This document shows positions 40,906 through 50,294 of a DNA stretch of 64,000 nt, in pieces (position 1 is the first letter of the stretch; the number at the start of each line of letters is the position of its first letter). The DNA is taken from positions 186,001-250,000 of the forward strand of contig JAIUPL010000005.1 in assembly GCA_020160935.1 (NCBI GenBank). The letters run 5' to 3'. The position numbers and the translations under genes were made by a program. The notes below the pieces were generated by a model. It did not search any database. It was given only the letters and a program-made list of their open reading frames with translations, and had not been told where the DNA came from. The stretch comes from Bacteroidota bacterium (GTDB taxonomy: Bacteria > Bacteroidota > Bacteroidia > Chitinophagales > Saprospiraceae).

Positions 40906-42061
40906 CTTCCTCCAGCCACACCCGGTAATAATCTTCCACCTCCAGTGCCACCGCGTGTTCGGTAATGCTGAGCGGGTTGAAAGGATCGATCATGACGGCC
41001 AGTTCTTCGGTCTCTTTTTTGCCGATACTGCGTTCGATGGCGCCGGGGTGCGGGCCGTGTGGAATGCCGGCAGGGTGGAGTGTGATTTGGCCTTGACGGG
41101 TGTTGTTGCGCGACATAAAATCGCCGTCCACGTAGTACAGAATTTCGTCGGAGTCGATATTGGAGTGGTGGTAAGGCGCAGGGATGGCGTCGGGGTGATA
41201 ATCGTACAGTCGAGGCACAAAAGAGCAAACCACAAAATTGCGGCCTTCAAAAGTCTGGTGAATGGGCGGTGGCATGTGAATACGGCCTGTCAGCGGTTCA
41301 AAATCGCGAATATTGAACGCATAGGGGTAGTGGTAGCCGTCCCAGCCCGCCACATCGAACGGATGAAAAGGGTATTCGAACGGGAAAATGGCCTCGCGTT
41401 TTTTGATGCGCACCTCGAAAGCGCCCTGCTCGTCGTGCGTTTCCAGAAATTCCGGTCGTTTGATGTCGCGTTCACAAAAGGGGGAGTGCTCCAGCAACTG
41501 GCCGAATTCGTTGCGGTAGCGTTTGGGCGTCACAATCGGCCCCCTGCTTTCCACAAAAAGCATGCGGTTGTCCTGCGTGAGCCATTCGAGTTGGTAAATG
41601 GTGCCGCGTGGAATAATCAGGTAGTCGCCAGGCTCGAAAGCGACGTCGCCAAACATGGTTTGCAACTCGCCGCTGCCCTTGTGTATGAACAGCATTTCAT
41701 CGGCATCGGCATTTTTGAAAAAATAATCGGGCGTAGCGGTCGGCGCTGCCAGGCCGATGTTCATATCGGCATTGGTAAACAGCACCTTGCGACTGTCGAT
41801 ATAATCTGTATTCGCAGGCAGGTCAAAACCTTCGAATTTGAGCGGCCGAATGTTGTTTTCCACCACTGTTCTGGGTTTGATCGAATATGGCTCGCCAATG
41901 GCCCTGATCTGGGTAGGCGTGTGTAAGTGATATACCAGCGATGCCATGCCGCTGAATCCCTGTGTGCCTACCAGTTCTTCCTGGTACAGACTGCCGTCTT
42001 CCTGGCGGGCAACGACGTGGCGCTTTCGGGGAACTTTCCCCAGTTTGTGGTAAAAAGGCAT
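40883..42061 (-). CDS. hmgA: Homogentisate 1,2-dioxygenase
   Basis: This 392-residue cupin-type Fe dioxygenase opens the ring of homogentisate to maleylacetoacetate. Motifs include FEPGDYLIIPRGTIYQLEW (cupin core, about 140), AGWDGYHYPYAFN (about 240), PPPIHQTFEG (about 262), YHHSNIDSDEILYYVDG (about 295) and GIPHGPHPGAIE (about 335), which hold the metal His/Glu/His set. The short C-terminal tail (about 7 residues) is encoded by repeat 10. It belongs to the tyrosine-catabolism block with hpd downstream. Confidence 0.96.
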   Translation of the reverse strand: MPFYHKLGKVPRKRHVVARQEDGSLYQEELVGTQGFSGMASLVYHLHTPTQIRAIGEPYSIKPRTVVENNIRPLKFEGFDLPANTDYIDSRKVLFTNADMNIGLAAPTATPDYFFKNADADEMLFIHKGSGELQTMFGDVAFEPGDYLIIPRGTIYQLEWLTQDNRMLFVESRGPIVTPKRYRNEFGQLLEHSPFCERDIKRPEFLETHDEQGAFEVRIKKREAIFPFEYPFHPFDVAGWDGYHYPYAFNIRDFEPLTGRIHMPPPIHQTFEGRNFVVCSFVPRLYDYHPDAIPAPYHHSNIDSDEILYYVDGDFMSRNNTRQGQITLHPAGIPHGPHPGAIERSIGKKETEELAVMIDPFNPLSITEHAVALEVEDYYRVWLEEVEVRGER

Positions 42062-42121
42062 GGGTGGGTGTTTTTTTGTGTTTTTGTGTTTGGGTGTTTT
42101 TGTGGGCTTCGCGCTGGGTAT

Positions 42122-42325
42122 TGAGTGGAAGTTGAGGGGTTGAGTAGTTGAGGGTTGAGTAGTTGAGGGGTTGAGAAGTTGAGGGGTTGAGAAGTTGAGT
42201 AGTTGAGGGTTGAGTAGTTGAGGGTTGAGAAGTTTACGACTGGCGTTGGCCGGAAAGTTGCCCTTTGAGGCTCAATCCCTCAACCCTCCACTACTCAACT
42301 TCTCAACCCCTCAACTTCAACTCAA
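42122..42325. repeat. Intergenic word-repeat palindrome 11 (GTTGAG words)
   Basis: The left arm (42128-42232) has TTGAGGG/GTTGAGTA/GTTGAGAA words. The right arm (about 42271-42325) has CTCAACC/CTCAACTT words. The core GGCGTTGGCCGGAAAG at 42242, followed by TTGCC, matches the core of palindrome 1. It lies in the 316-bp spacer between hmgA and paaC. Further out, AACACCAAAACACC words (42349-42368) mirror GTGTTTTTGTGTTTGGGTG (42069-42096). Confidence 0.92.
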
Positions 42326-42377
42326 CACCGGGCGCGAAGCCCCTCAAAAACACCAAAACACCAAAACACTAGTCTTC

Positions 42378-43121
42378 TCAAGAAAGCATCAATTCATATC
42401 CATAATTCATCTCGCTGATGATGTGCCCCAGCGCTTCGGTGTGTACACCATTGCGGCCGCCGCGGTGCATGTACCCGTCTTCGGGCAGGGTGAGTCCGGC
42501 GTTGGAAATAACCTCACTCACATCCTTTTTCCAGATTTCGCGCAGGGTATGCAGGTCGCAGCCGATACCTTCTTCGATCAGCACGCGCTCGGTATCGTCC
42601 ATGTCGAACATTTCATCTGTAAAGGGCCAAATGGTATGAAGCGCACGTTGTACACGGCGGCGACTTTCATCGGTGCCTTTGCCAAGCCGCCAGATCCAGT
42701 CGGCTGCATGGCGGCGGTGGTAGCGGCTTTCTTTCACCCCTTTTTGGGCAATACCAGCCAGCATTTCGTCATGCGAAGTGCTGAGTTCTTCGAGGCGAAG
42801 CACGTCGAAGGCTGAGAAAATGAACATTCGCACCATGGTAACGGCAAAGTCACCATTGGGCACTTCAGTAATCAGCAGGTTGTAATAATGGCGTTCGTCG
42901 CGCCCGAAAGCGAGGTCGTCGGCACTGTGGCCCATGGCTTCGAAAGAAGCGGCGTATTCCAGCAGCATTTTGGCCCGGCCGATGTGGTCGAGCGCCATAT
43001 TGGCGAGGGCCAGGTCTTCTTCCAGCATAGGTGCGCGGCTGCACCATTCGGACAGGCGGTGGCCCAGGATCAGGGAGTCGTCGCCGAGGCGAAACAGGTA
43101 TTGTAGCAAGGGTGATTCCAT
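42378..43121 (-). CDS. paaC: Phenylacetyl-CoA epoxidase structural subunit PaaC
   Basis: This 247-residue helical ferritin-like protein starts at ATG 43121 (MESPLLQYLFRLGDDSLILGHRLSEWCSRAP), 26 bp after paaB. It pairs with PaaA in the ring 1,2-epoxidase of the aerobic phenylacetate pathway. PaaC keeps the four-helix fold (LANMALDHIGRAKMLLEYA) but not the full di-iron site. No paaD gene follows in the window; a word-repeat palindrome lies downstream instead. Confidence 0.95.
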   Translation of the reverse strand: MESPLLQYLFRLGDDSLILGHRLSEWCSRAPMLEEDLALANMALDHIGRAKMLLEYAASFEAMGHSADDLAFGRDERHYYNLLITEVPNGDFAVTMVRMFIFSAFDVLRLEELSTSHDEMLAGIAQKGVKESRYHRRHAADWIWRLGKGTDESRRRVQRALHTIWPFTDEMFDMDDTERVLIEEGIGCDLHTLREIWKKDVSEVISNAGLTLPEDGYMHRGGRNGVHTEALGHIISEMNYGYELMLS

Positions 43122-43147
43122 ATGCAGTAAAATCTTGGCAGCCCTGT

Positions 43148-43432
43148 TCAAATGTTTTTTGCCCCTTCCGGCATGGTGTAGAAGGAAGGAAGGCGATAAA
43201 TTTTGTCGTCATTCGGGTCGAAAAACGAAGGATTGTCTTCAATGGTCGTAGCGGCAATGTCTTCGGCGCGCACCACCCACAGACCGCTGGTTTCGCCGCG
43301 GCGGGTGTAGGAATCACGGGCGTTTTGCAGGGCCATTTGCCGGTCGGAGGCATGCACGCTGCCTGCGTGGCGATAAGGTTGGCCGGGTTTGCTTTGGGTA
43401 AAAACTTCCCAGATATTGAGTTGATTGTCCAT
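43148..43432 (-). CDS. paaB: Phenylacetyl-CoA epoxidase subunit PaaB
   Basis: This 94-residue protein matches the PaaB family in size and pattern (NIWEVFTQSKPGQPYRHAGS, ARDSYTRRGETSGLWVVRAE). PaaB bridges PaaAC dimers in the epoxidase complex. It is between paaA (13 bp upstream) and paaC (26 bp downstream), in the usual order. Confidence 0.95.
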   Translation of the reverse strand: MDNQLNIWEVFTQSKPGQPYRHAGSVHASDRQMALQNARDSYTRRGETSGLWVVRAEDIAATTIEDNPSFFDPNDDKIYRLPSFYTMPEGAKNI

Positions 43433-43445
43433 TTTTTACGTCGTT

Positions 43446-44384
43446 TTATGCTGGTTTTTGTCCGTTTAATGCGGCTTTTTGGGCGGCTTCCCGTACCCAG
43501 GCGCCGTCTTCGTGCACCTGCATGTGGTGCTCCATACGTTGGCGGTTACAGGGGCCATTGCCTTTGATGACGTCGTAAAATTCTTTCCAGTTGAGCGGCC
43601 CGATTTCGTAATGTTTGGTCGCTTCATTGAATTTCAGATCAGGGTCAGGGATCGTGAGCCCGATCACTTCGGCTTGTTGCACCGTTTTGTCGATAAAGCG
43701 CTGACGAAGGGTGTCATTGCTTTCGCGTTTGATTTTCCAGTTGAACGCGTCGTGGCTGCGGGGAGAGTCGTTGTCGGGCGGGCCGAACATCATCAGCGCG
43801 GGTGCCCACCAGCGGTTCATGGCATCCTGTGCCATGGCGCGTTGTTTACGGGTGCCGGCCATCATCTGTGCCATGATTTCGTAGCCCTGGCGCTGGTGAA
43901 AACTCTCTTCCTTGCAAATGCGCACCATAGCGCGGGAGTAGGGGCCGTAACTGGTGCGCTGGAGGCTCACCTGATTGACAATAGCAGCGCCGTCGACGAG
44001 CCAGCCGATGGCGCCGATGTCGGCCCAGGTGAGGGTAGGGTAGTTGAAAATGCTGGAATACTTGGCCTTTCCGGCGTGCAATTGAGCCAGCATTTCATCG
44101 CGGCTGATGCCCAGTGTTTCGGCGGCGGAATACAGGTAGAGGCCGTGGCCGCATTCGTCCTGTATTTTGGCCAGCAGGATCAGTTTGGCGCGCAAGGATG
44201 ACGCGCGCGTCACCCAGTTGCCTTCGGGTTGCATCCCGATTACTTCCGAGTGGGCATGTTGGCTGATTTGTCGGATGAGGTGTGCCCGGTAGCCATCGGG
44301 CATGGGGTCACGCGGTTCGATTTTCTCGTCGCGGGCAATTTTGGCTTCAAAAAATTCGGTTTGGGCTTCGGTAAGCACTGCCAT
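43446..44384 (-). CDS. paaA: Phenylacetyl-CoA epoxidase catalytic subunit PaaA
   Basis: This 312-residue catalytic di-iron subunit has metal-ligand helices [17 protein letters not shown] (about 90) and [15 protein letters not shown] (about 175). It inserts one oxygen atom into the ring of phenylacetyl-CoA. Electrons normally come from PaaE; only a PaaE-like ferredoxin domain is seen nearby, on the other strand (44600). First gene of paaABC. Confidence 0.96.
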   Translation of the reverse strand: MAVLTEAQTEFFEAKIARDEKIEPRDPMPDGYRAHLIRQISQHAHSEVIGMQPEGNWVTRASSLRAKLILLAKIQDECGHGLYLYSAAETLGISRDEMLAQLHAGKAKYSSIFNYPTLTWADIGAIGWLVDGAAIVNQVSLQRTSYGPYSRAMVRICKEESFHQRQGYEIMAQMMAGTRKQRAMAQDAMNRWWAPALMMFGPPDNDSPRSHDAFNWKIKRESNDTLRQRFIDKTVQQAEVIGLTIPDPDLKFNEATKHYEIGPLNWKEFYDVIKGNGPCNRQRMEHHMQVHEDGAWVREAAQKAALNGQKPA

Positions 44385-44599
44385 AACGCTTCGGTGTGGT
44401 GTATTTCACCCAAAGGTCTGCCGAACTTGAAAAAACCATGATGATGAATGTTATGGAAGGATTTGATATTTATCAGCAAGTAAAATGCATTATTGCAGGA
44501 TTTTTGCCCTTAAAATCTGCTGAAAACCAAATTTTATTGTGTTTTGAAAACAGTAGCTTTCAGAAACCACCACCACACCGATCACTCGGCCTATAACCT

Positions 44600-44926
44600 A
44601 TGCACCAGGAACAAACAATTTTGCATACCCTCACCAACACCCCCGTACAATGCCAGGTAACTGTTATTTTCGATGGAGAACGCACCCTGTTTGAACTTTC
44701 CTCTGATGGAAAAGCGCTGGTTGATGCTGCTATCGATGCAGGAGTGGACGCCCCTTGGTCGTGCCATGCTGGCGTTTGTTGCACCTGCAAGGCAAAGGTG
44801 CTTGAAGGACAGGTACACATGAAACACCGATATGGCCTGCTCGACGAAGAAATTGAACAGGGTTATATTCTGACTTGCCAAAGCCACCCGACCAGCGAAA
44901 CACTGGTGGTGGATTATGATGTTTAA
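44600..44926 (+). CDS. Stand-alone plant-type 2Fe-2S ferredoxin (PaaE ferredoxin-domain-like)
   Basis: This 108-residue protein has the cluster ligands in SCHAGVCCTCKAKV (C-x4-C-x2-C) and a fourth Cys in YILTCQSHP. Its strands (VTVIFDGERTLFEL, ALVDAAIDAGVDAPWSC) and the segment YGLLDEEIEQGYILTC match the C-terminal ferredoxin domain of PaaE-type oxidoreductases. The FAD/NAD(P)H reductase part is absent. It is divergent from paaA across 215 bp, so it may donate electrons to the PaaABC epoxidase together with a separate reductase. A general ferredoxin role is the alternative. Confidence 0.88.
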   Translation: MHQEQTILHTLTNTPVQCQVTVIFDGERTLFELSSDGKALVDAAIDAGVDAPWSCHAGVCCTCKAKVLEGQVHMKHRYGLLDEEIEQGYILTCQSHPTSETLVVDYDV

Positions 44927-44947
44927 CCTGTAATACGCAGGTCTTTC

Positions 44948-45376
44948 TTACCCTTGTTTTCCTGCTTTCAGCACGACCTTGACAGCAGGGTTGAGTGCTT
45001 GTATTTCCCTGATGAACGCCTGTTTTTCTTTCGGCGAAATCAGCACCATACCAGACTGTCCATATCTTATTTCCAGCCTGTCGATCGAAGTAGCCGGGGA
45101 ACTGAGCGGGTTGTTTGTTTCGGAAATTTGTTGAATGCTGCTGATGTCGATGCGGTCATTGTACAGGAAGCCGCATTGAATGCGCAGCGTATTCCCTTCC
45201 ACTGTATAACAAGTAGTAATAAACAGGTGTACGATAAATGCTGCTGTACACAACAAAATGATGCCCCCTATCAGACTGGCCGGGGTAGACATGATGATCA
45301 TGCCAGTAATGCCAAATACCAACACCAGCGGAATGGCCAGTTCAAGTCCGATTTTTGATCTGAATATCTTTTTCAT
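44948..45376 (-). CDS. Small membrane protein with bacterial PH-like domain
   Basis: This 142-residue protein has two adjacent membrane helices at about 12-60 (LAIPLVLVFGITGMIIM, LIGGIILLCTAAFIVHLFI). A cytoplasmic bacterial PH-like domain follows (YTVEGNTLRIQCGFLYND, ISSIQQISETNNPLSSPATS, LEIRYGQSGMVLISPKEKQAF). Similar small YdbS/DUF304-type proteins are common and of unknown role. It is convergent with the ferredoxin gene. Confidence 0.8.
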   Translation of the reverse strand: MKKIFRSKIGLELAIPLVLVFGITGMIIMSTPASLIGGIILLCTAAFIVHLFITTCYTVEGNTLRIQCGFLYNDRIDISSIQQISETNNPLSSPATSIDRLEIRYGQSGMVLISPKEKQAFIREIQALNPAVKVVLKAGKQG

Positions 45377-45462
45377 GCGGTCAACATATTGTCACAATGC
45401 GCTCGACAACGAAGATAGGTTTTCTACTGGATGGCAATCAAAGAAACAAAGGAAAAAACGGT

Positions 45463-45499
45463 AAAAAAAACGGCCAGGTCACCTAAGCAACCCGGCCGT
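45463..45499 (-). terminator. Rho-independent terminator of the DUF4397 gene
   Basis: On the minus strand the stem ACGGCC / GGCCGT with a loop of about 18 nt is followed by eight T. It begins about 23 nt after the stop of the gene that ends at 45522. Confidence 0.85.
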
Positions 45500-45521
45500 G
45501 CACATCAAATTAAGACCAAAA

Positions 45522-48500
45522 CTAGTTTTGAACGATAAATTTTGCCGTTTTCACCCCTGCATCGGAGCGAATTTCGAGTTGATACATGCCTGAAAGCAGT
45601 TCGCCCGTGTTCAGTTCGAAATTGAACGAACCACTTACATTGCCCATATCGCCTTCCATCAACAAACGGCCGGCAATGTCTCGTACTGCATAGCGCAGGT
45701 TTTCGGCAGTGCTGAGGTCGAACTGCACACGCAGGCGATCTTTCACCGGGTTAGGAGCCAGTTGGAGGTCATTCAGGCTGTTTTCCAGTTCGTTGTTGCT
45801 CACAGCCTGCTCCAGCGGGAACGTAACACCATTTGGCAAGGCAGCCCAAACCTCAAAAGCAGGCGCTGCACCACTGCGGAATCCGGATGCAAACAGCGTA
45901 GCCGCTACACCGGCTGTTCCATTCAGGTCGGCGCGGTATTCAGCAAACGGGTTGTTCGTGTCATCGGCAGGTGTCACATCTACAAAATATTCGGCTGGCG
46001 GCACGCTCAGGTAGACGGTAAAGTCGCCAAAAGCCAGGTTGTCAAACAGCGTCGGGCCATTCGACAGGCGAATATCTACCGGGCCTGCATCGGGCGAGCC
46101 GTGGAATACGGCAAACTCCACATTGGCCGGATTTACAGCCGCCTCACGGGCATTTTCGTTGATAAACAGATCGAAACCAGGGCTGCCGGCCAAAACGCCA
46201 CCGGCTACTACTACATATGTACGGCCCGATTCGAGGTTGAGCGGGAAATTAGCCAGTGCATCTTCCGAACTACTGCTGTTGCCTGCGGCTACGCCGATAT
46301 TGACCGGGCGTTCTGCCGGAACATTTACAAATGGCGTAGCGGTACGGAATTCGAAGTTGTCGACCAGCAGCGTATTTTCAGCATACACATCAACCGTGGG
46401 TGCAATGGCATTGTGAATGATCTGTACACGAGCAGGCGCCGGCGACAGCGACAGCGGGAATACTGTGCCGTCCGGCAGGGCTACATACAAGCCAAAAGCG
46501 GGCGCACCTCCCAGCAATCCGCTGGCAAATACCTGCGCTGCACCGCCAGCCAGGCCGCTGATGTCGGCGCGGAAAGTAGCCACTACATTAGGGTCGTCAT
46601 GTGCGCGAATGGCCAGGTCGTACACCGCCGGAGCCAGTGCAACATAACCGGTGGCATTGCCGTACGCCAGGTTGTCGATCAGGTCATTGGCTACCAGCAC
46701 GGCATCCACGTCTACGGCCGGCGCATCAGGCGAACCGTGGAAAACATTTACATCTACATTGTCAGGATCAATAGCGCTTTCCTGTCCGGCTACCGGGATG
46801 AGCGTGAAGGCAGGCGATTGGCCTACGATGCCGCTGGCATACACCACCGAAGTGCTACCGGCTGGCAGGCTGACGGGGAACGTGGCAATGGCATCGGCAG
46901 CGCTGGTGCTGTTGCTCAGCGCAATACCGATATTGATGTTTCTGTCGGCCAGTACATCTACAAAAGGCGTAGCAGTGCGGAATTCAAAGTCATCGATCAG
47001 GCGGGTATTGCCCAGGTACACGTCTACAGTGGGGGACGGCGAGTTGTGAATTACCTGCACGCGGGCTTTTGGCGAAGCAGGCAGGGCTGCTACGGTACCA
47101 TCAGGGAACACTGCGTACAAACCAAATGCCGGCGTGCCACCCAGCAAGCCGCTGGCAAATACATAGGCTGCACCGCCACCGGCGCCCGTAAGGTCGGCGC
47201 GGAAGGTAGCCAGTACTGCCGGGTTGTCGTGCGCGCGCACAGCCAGGTCATACAAACCAATTGGAAGGCTGTTGTAGTCCGTGGCGGAACGATAAGCCAG
47301 GTTGTCGATCAGATCGTCGGCTACATACACGGCATCTACATCTACGGCAGGTGCATCCGGTGCGCCATGCAGCACGGCCACATCAACAAGCAGTGGCTGC
47401 GTGCCCGATTCGCGGCCCGGGAAAGCCAGCAGTTCGAAACCTGGGTTGCCGGCAAAAATGCCGGAAGCAAATACAACATACGTCTGGCCGCTCTGGAACG
47501 TCACCGGAATATTGGCCAGTGCATCGGCTGCAGAAGTGCTGTTGGCCAGTGCAATGCCTACACTCAAGGGGCGGTCTGCTGCTACATTTACGTAAGGTGT
47601 AGCCGAACGGAATTCAAAATCATCCGCCAACAGGGTATTTCCAACATATACATCCACTGTAGGCGCTACGGCATTGTGTACGATCTGCACGCGTGCCGGC
47701 GCCGGGGCCACAGGCAAAGCAATCACTGTGCCATTGGGCAGGGCTGCGTACAGCCCGAAAGCAGGCCCACCGCCCAGCAAACCGCTGGCAAATACATAGG
47801 CAGCGCCACCGGCCAGACCGCTCAGATCGGCGCGGAAAGTAGCCACCACTGCCGGGTTGCCGCTTGCGCGGACAGCCAGGTCGTAAATAGCAGGCGGCAC
47901 ACTCAGATAGCCGGTCGAAGAACCGTATGCCAGGTTGGAAATCAGGTTGTTGGCAACATACACGGCATCTACGTCGACAGCCGGCGCATCGGGCGAACCA
48001 TGCAGCACAGCCAGGTCCACTTGTGCCGGATTGGAAGCGGTTTCGCGGCCCAGATCATTGATATTCAGGGCAAGTGGGGTAGAAGTGCTGCTGGTAAGGC
48101 CGATTACAGACACCACATAGGTTTTGCCATTTTCAAAAGTGTAGGTAAAATTCTTAATCGTATCATTTACAGAAGTGCTGTTGGCAGGAGCAATACCGAT
48201 GTTCATCGGGCTGCCTGCCGGGATAAAATCAAATGCTTTGGCGCCACGGAAGGGTACGTTGTCGGCATACAGGTTGCCATTTTTGTACACGTCTACCACT
48301 GCCGCAGCCGGGTCGGGAGAGTTGTGAATCAGTTGAACGCGGGCAGTCGGACTTAATGGAAGTGCCGACACCGTACCATCAGCAAAAACAGCGTACAGAC
48401 CGAATGTATTAGAGCCCAACAAGCCGCTGGCCATCACCTTCAGAGCCTGGCCTGCTGCGCCTGTCAGGTTGGCGCGGTAGGTAGCCAGAATCGTGTTGCT

Positions 48501-49040
48501 GCCTGCGGGTTTTACATCCAGGAAGTAGTCGCCGGGTTGAATGCTCAGGTATGGCGTAAACTGCCCATACGCCAGATTGGTCACTACATCGCCAACCGTG
48601 CGTACAGATACATCCACCGCAGGTGCATCCGGTGCGCCATGCAGCACAGAAAGGTCAACCAGGTTTGGGGTAGTGGCTGCTTCCCGGGCATTAGGGTCGG
48701 TAATCAGGGTGAAAGGCGTGTCCTGGTTGAACGCCACTCCGGAAGCCGTTACCACATAGGTTTTTCCATCTTCGAAAGTCACGTCGAAATTGAACAAAAC
48801 ATCGCTGGCTGATGTGCTGTTGGCCAGCGCAACACCGATAGAAAGTTGTATGCCTGCCGGAAGGGTCAGAAAACCTGTAGCACTGCGAAAGGCAAAATCG
48901 TCAAACGTATTTACACCATTTACATACACATCCACCGTTGGGTCGGGGGAATTGTGCACAATCTGTACGCGCGCTGTCTGGGCAAGGGCAACGACCACTG
49001 CGAACAGCGTAAACACCGAAGTGACTAGTAGTTTTTTCAT
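45522..49040 (-). CDS. Secreted five-fold DUF4397 repeat protein with T9SS sorting domain
   Basis: This 1172-residue protein has a signal peptide (MKKLLVTSVFTLFAVVVALAQ). Five tandem modules of about 215 residues follow. Each module begins ARVQ(I/V/L)(I/V)HN(S/A) and has a second half beginning HG(A/S)PDAPAVDV, so there are ten half-units of the DUF4397 fold. The last half-unit is degenerate (HGSPDAGPVDIRLS). The final 80 residues are a type IX C-terminal domain (LQLAPNPVKDRLRVQFDLS, SGMYQLEIRSDAGVKTAKFIV). It is likely a surface-attached or released adhesive or structural protein. The function of DUF4397 is unknown. Confidence 0.93.
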   Translation of the reverse strand: MKKLLVTSVFTLFAVVVALAQTARVQIVHNSPDPTVDVYVNGVNTFDDFAFRSATGFLTLPAGIQLSIGVALANSTSASDVLFNFDVTFEDGKTYVVTASGVAFNQDTPFTLITDPNAREAATTPNLVDLSVLHGAPDAPAVDVSVRTVGDVVTNLAYGQFTPYLSIQPGDYFLDVKPAGSNTILATYRANLTGAAGQALKVMASGLLGSNTFGLYAVFADGTVSALPLSPTARVQLIHNSPDPAAAVVDVYKNGNLYADNVPFRGAKAFDFIPAGSPMNIGIAPANSTSVNDTIKNFTYTFENGKTYVVSVIGLTSSTSTPLALNINDLGRETASNPAQVDLAVLHGSPDAPAVDVDAVYVANNLISNLAYGSSTGYLSVPPAIYDLAVRASGNPAVVATFRADLSGLAGGAAYVFASGLLGGGPAFGLYAALPNGTVIALPVAPAPARVQIVHNAVAPTVDVYVGNTLLADDFEFRSATPYVNVAADRPLSVGIALANSTSAADALANIPVTFQSGQTYVVFASGIFAGNPGFELLAFPGRESGTQPLLVDVAVLHGAPDAPAVDVDAVYVADDLIDNLAYRSATDYNSLPIGLYDLAVRAHDNPAVLATFRADLTGAGGGAAYVFASGLLGGTPAFGLYAVFPDGTVAALPASPKARVQVIHNSPSPTVDVYLGNTRLIDDFEFRTATPFVDVLADRNINIGIALSNSTSAADAIATFPVSLPAGSTSVVYASGIVGQSPAFTLIPVAGQESAIDPDNVDVNVFHGSPDAPAVDVDAVLVANDLIDNLAYGNATGYVALAPAVYDLAIRAHDDPNVVATFRADISGLAGGAAQVFASGLLGGAPAFGLYVALPDGTVFPLSLSPAPARVQIIHNAIAPTVDVYAENTLLVDNFEFRTATPFVNVPAERPVNIGVAAGNSSSSEDALANFPLNLESGRTYVVVAGGVLAGSPGFDLFINENAREAAVNPANVEFAVFHGSPDAGPVDIRLSNGPTLFDNLAFGDFTVYLSVPPAEYFVDVTPADDTNNPFAEYRADLNGTAGVAATLFASGFRSGAAPAFEVWAALPNGVTFPLEQAVSNNELENSLNDLQLAPNPVKDRLRVQFDLSTAENLRYAVRDIAGRLLMEGDMGNVSGSFNFELNTGELLSGMYQLEIRSDAGVKTAKFIVQN

Positions 49041-49223
49041 GTTAAAAAAAGGAATTGGTTTGTGATAATTGGTTTAAATGTGCCCTTATCAACCCATAGT
49101 GTTTAATGTTGTTCACGTTAGCCGATACAAACGTTAAACAAAATGAATTTTTGCCTAAATTAAACAAACCCCTTACCTCGTTTTGCATAAAACTCAAAAA
49201 CGTATAGTAAACAACAGCGGAGC

Positions 49224-49262
49224 AAAAAAATCCCGAATCCTGGCCTTGACCAAAATTCGGGA
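49224..49262 (-). terminator. Rho-independent terminator of the Omp28-like gene
   Basis: On the minus strand the stem TCCCGAAT / ATTCGGGA with a 16-nt loop is followed by seven T. It lies in the spacer 49041-49298, which otherwise holds only the upstream region of the DUF4397 gene. Confidence 0.88.
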
Positions 49263-49298
49263 CGACGCATCTAAAATATGCTACAGGAACACCCGCTG

Positions 49299-50294
49299 CT
49301 ACTCTTTCACCACCTTTCCGGTGTACACTTTTTCTTGTCCAGTAATTTTCACCACATAAATGCCGCGTGGCAAATGTGCCAGCGAAAACGAAACCGCTCC
49401 TGCCTGCTGATTTTCCAAAGAGATAGAAATGCGCTGGCCACTCAAATCGAACACTTCCAGTGATTCCGCCCGATCGTCGGCAATAAAGGCCGTGGCTGTT
49501 TCAGAAACAGGGTTGGGCTGCACGCTCAGCGACTGCACGGCAGGCTCCTGACTCGACACGGTGAGCGGGTCGAATTTGGTGCCACTGTTCAGCACTTCTT
49601 TGGTATCGGCATTCTGAAGAAAAGCCACCACGTAAATTTGGTCGGCATTCCAGCCCGCAGCAACGGAATAGTTGAACGATTGTGTGATACTTCCACCCGG
49701 TGCTGCCAGCGTAACCGGCGTGCCGTTGATGGAGGGCAACATGCTGCGGAACACATCGTAGTGTTCCGTAGCACCGGTATTGGGCGAGGTATAGTCCACG
49801 TCTTTTTCCACGACGGCTACGTACAGGTTGTAGTTGCCTGCTGGCACTTCGGTATGGGTAAAAATCTGAACGGTAGCCGTGCGGTTGGTGCCCGATGTCT
49901 CCGTCACCCGCAAATGGATTGGGCTGGTGTAGCCGATGGCGGTGGTGAGCGTGGCAGATGGCAACAACTGGCTTCCGCCATTTACCAGGGTGCCATTGAG
50001 TGCTACGCGCGGCGTGGCGTTCACACCGTAAAAATTAGTACGCGTGGTATTTTCCGTCGTATTACCCAGGTAAAAAATACAAGAGTTGTACGGGATCGGC
50101 GGGTGATAGGCGATGTGGTGTACATCGGCTGTATATCCGCTGATGAGGCTGTAAAATGCCGGGTTTTTACTGGCACAAATGCTGCATCGGGAGTTGGTAA
50201 AGTGTTCGAGCAATACGTACCGTTTTACAGCATTTTGCGCTCCGCCGAACACACTGTAGATGCCAAATACCAGAATGAAGAGTAGTTTTTTCAT
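49299..50294 (-). CDS. Omp28-like secreted thioredoxin-fold protein with T9SS sorting domain
   Basis: This 331-residue protein uses ATG 50294 (MKKLLFILVFGIYSVFGGAQ). A CxxC-like motif in HFTNSRCSICASKNPAFY starts a thioredoxin-like domain, as in the Omp28 family. An Ig-like region follows (HLRVTETSGTNRTATVQIF). The type IX C-terminal domain starts near residue 255 (LSVQPNPVSETATAFI, GIYVVKITGQEKVYTGKVV). It is probably exported to the cell surface. A redox role is possible because both Cys of CSIC are kept, but it is not shown. Confidence 0.88.
   Translation of the reverse strand: MKKLLFILVFGIYSVFGGAQNAVKRYVLLEHFTNSRCSICASKNPAFYSLISGYTADVHHIAYHPPIPYNSCIFYLGNTTENTTRTNFYGVNATPRVALNGTLVNGGSQLLPSATLTTAIGYTSPIHLRVTETSGTNRTATVQIFTHTEVPAGNYNLYVAVVEKDVDYTSPNTGATEHYDVFRSMLPSINGTPVTLAAPGGSITQSFNYSVAAGWNADQIYVVAFLQNADTKEVLNSGTKFDPLTVSSQEPAVQSLSVQPNPVSETATAFIADDRAESLEVFDLSGQRISISLENQQAGAVSFSLAHLPRGIYVVKITGQEKVYTGKVVKE

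Noticed and set aside
13178-42325. Possible CRISPR arrays at the short-word repeats
   Set aside because: The units are 5-9 nt with no spacers of constant length and no cas genes. They are tandem-word palindromes, not CRISPR.
45762-48356. Long plus-strand ORF (864 codons) opposite the DUF4397 gene
   Set aside because: It is antisense to highly repetitive coding DNA, so the repeat keeps the opposite frame open. It has no recognisable domain or start context.
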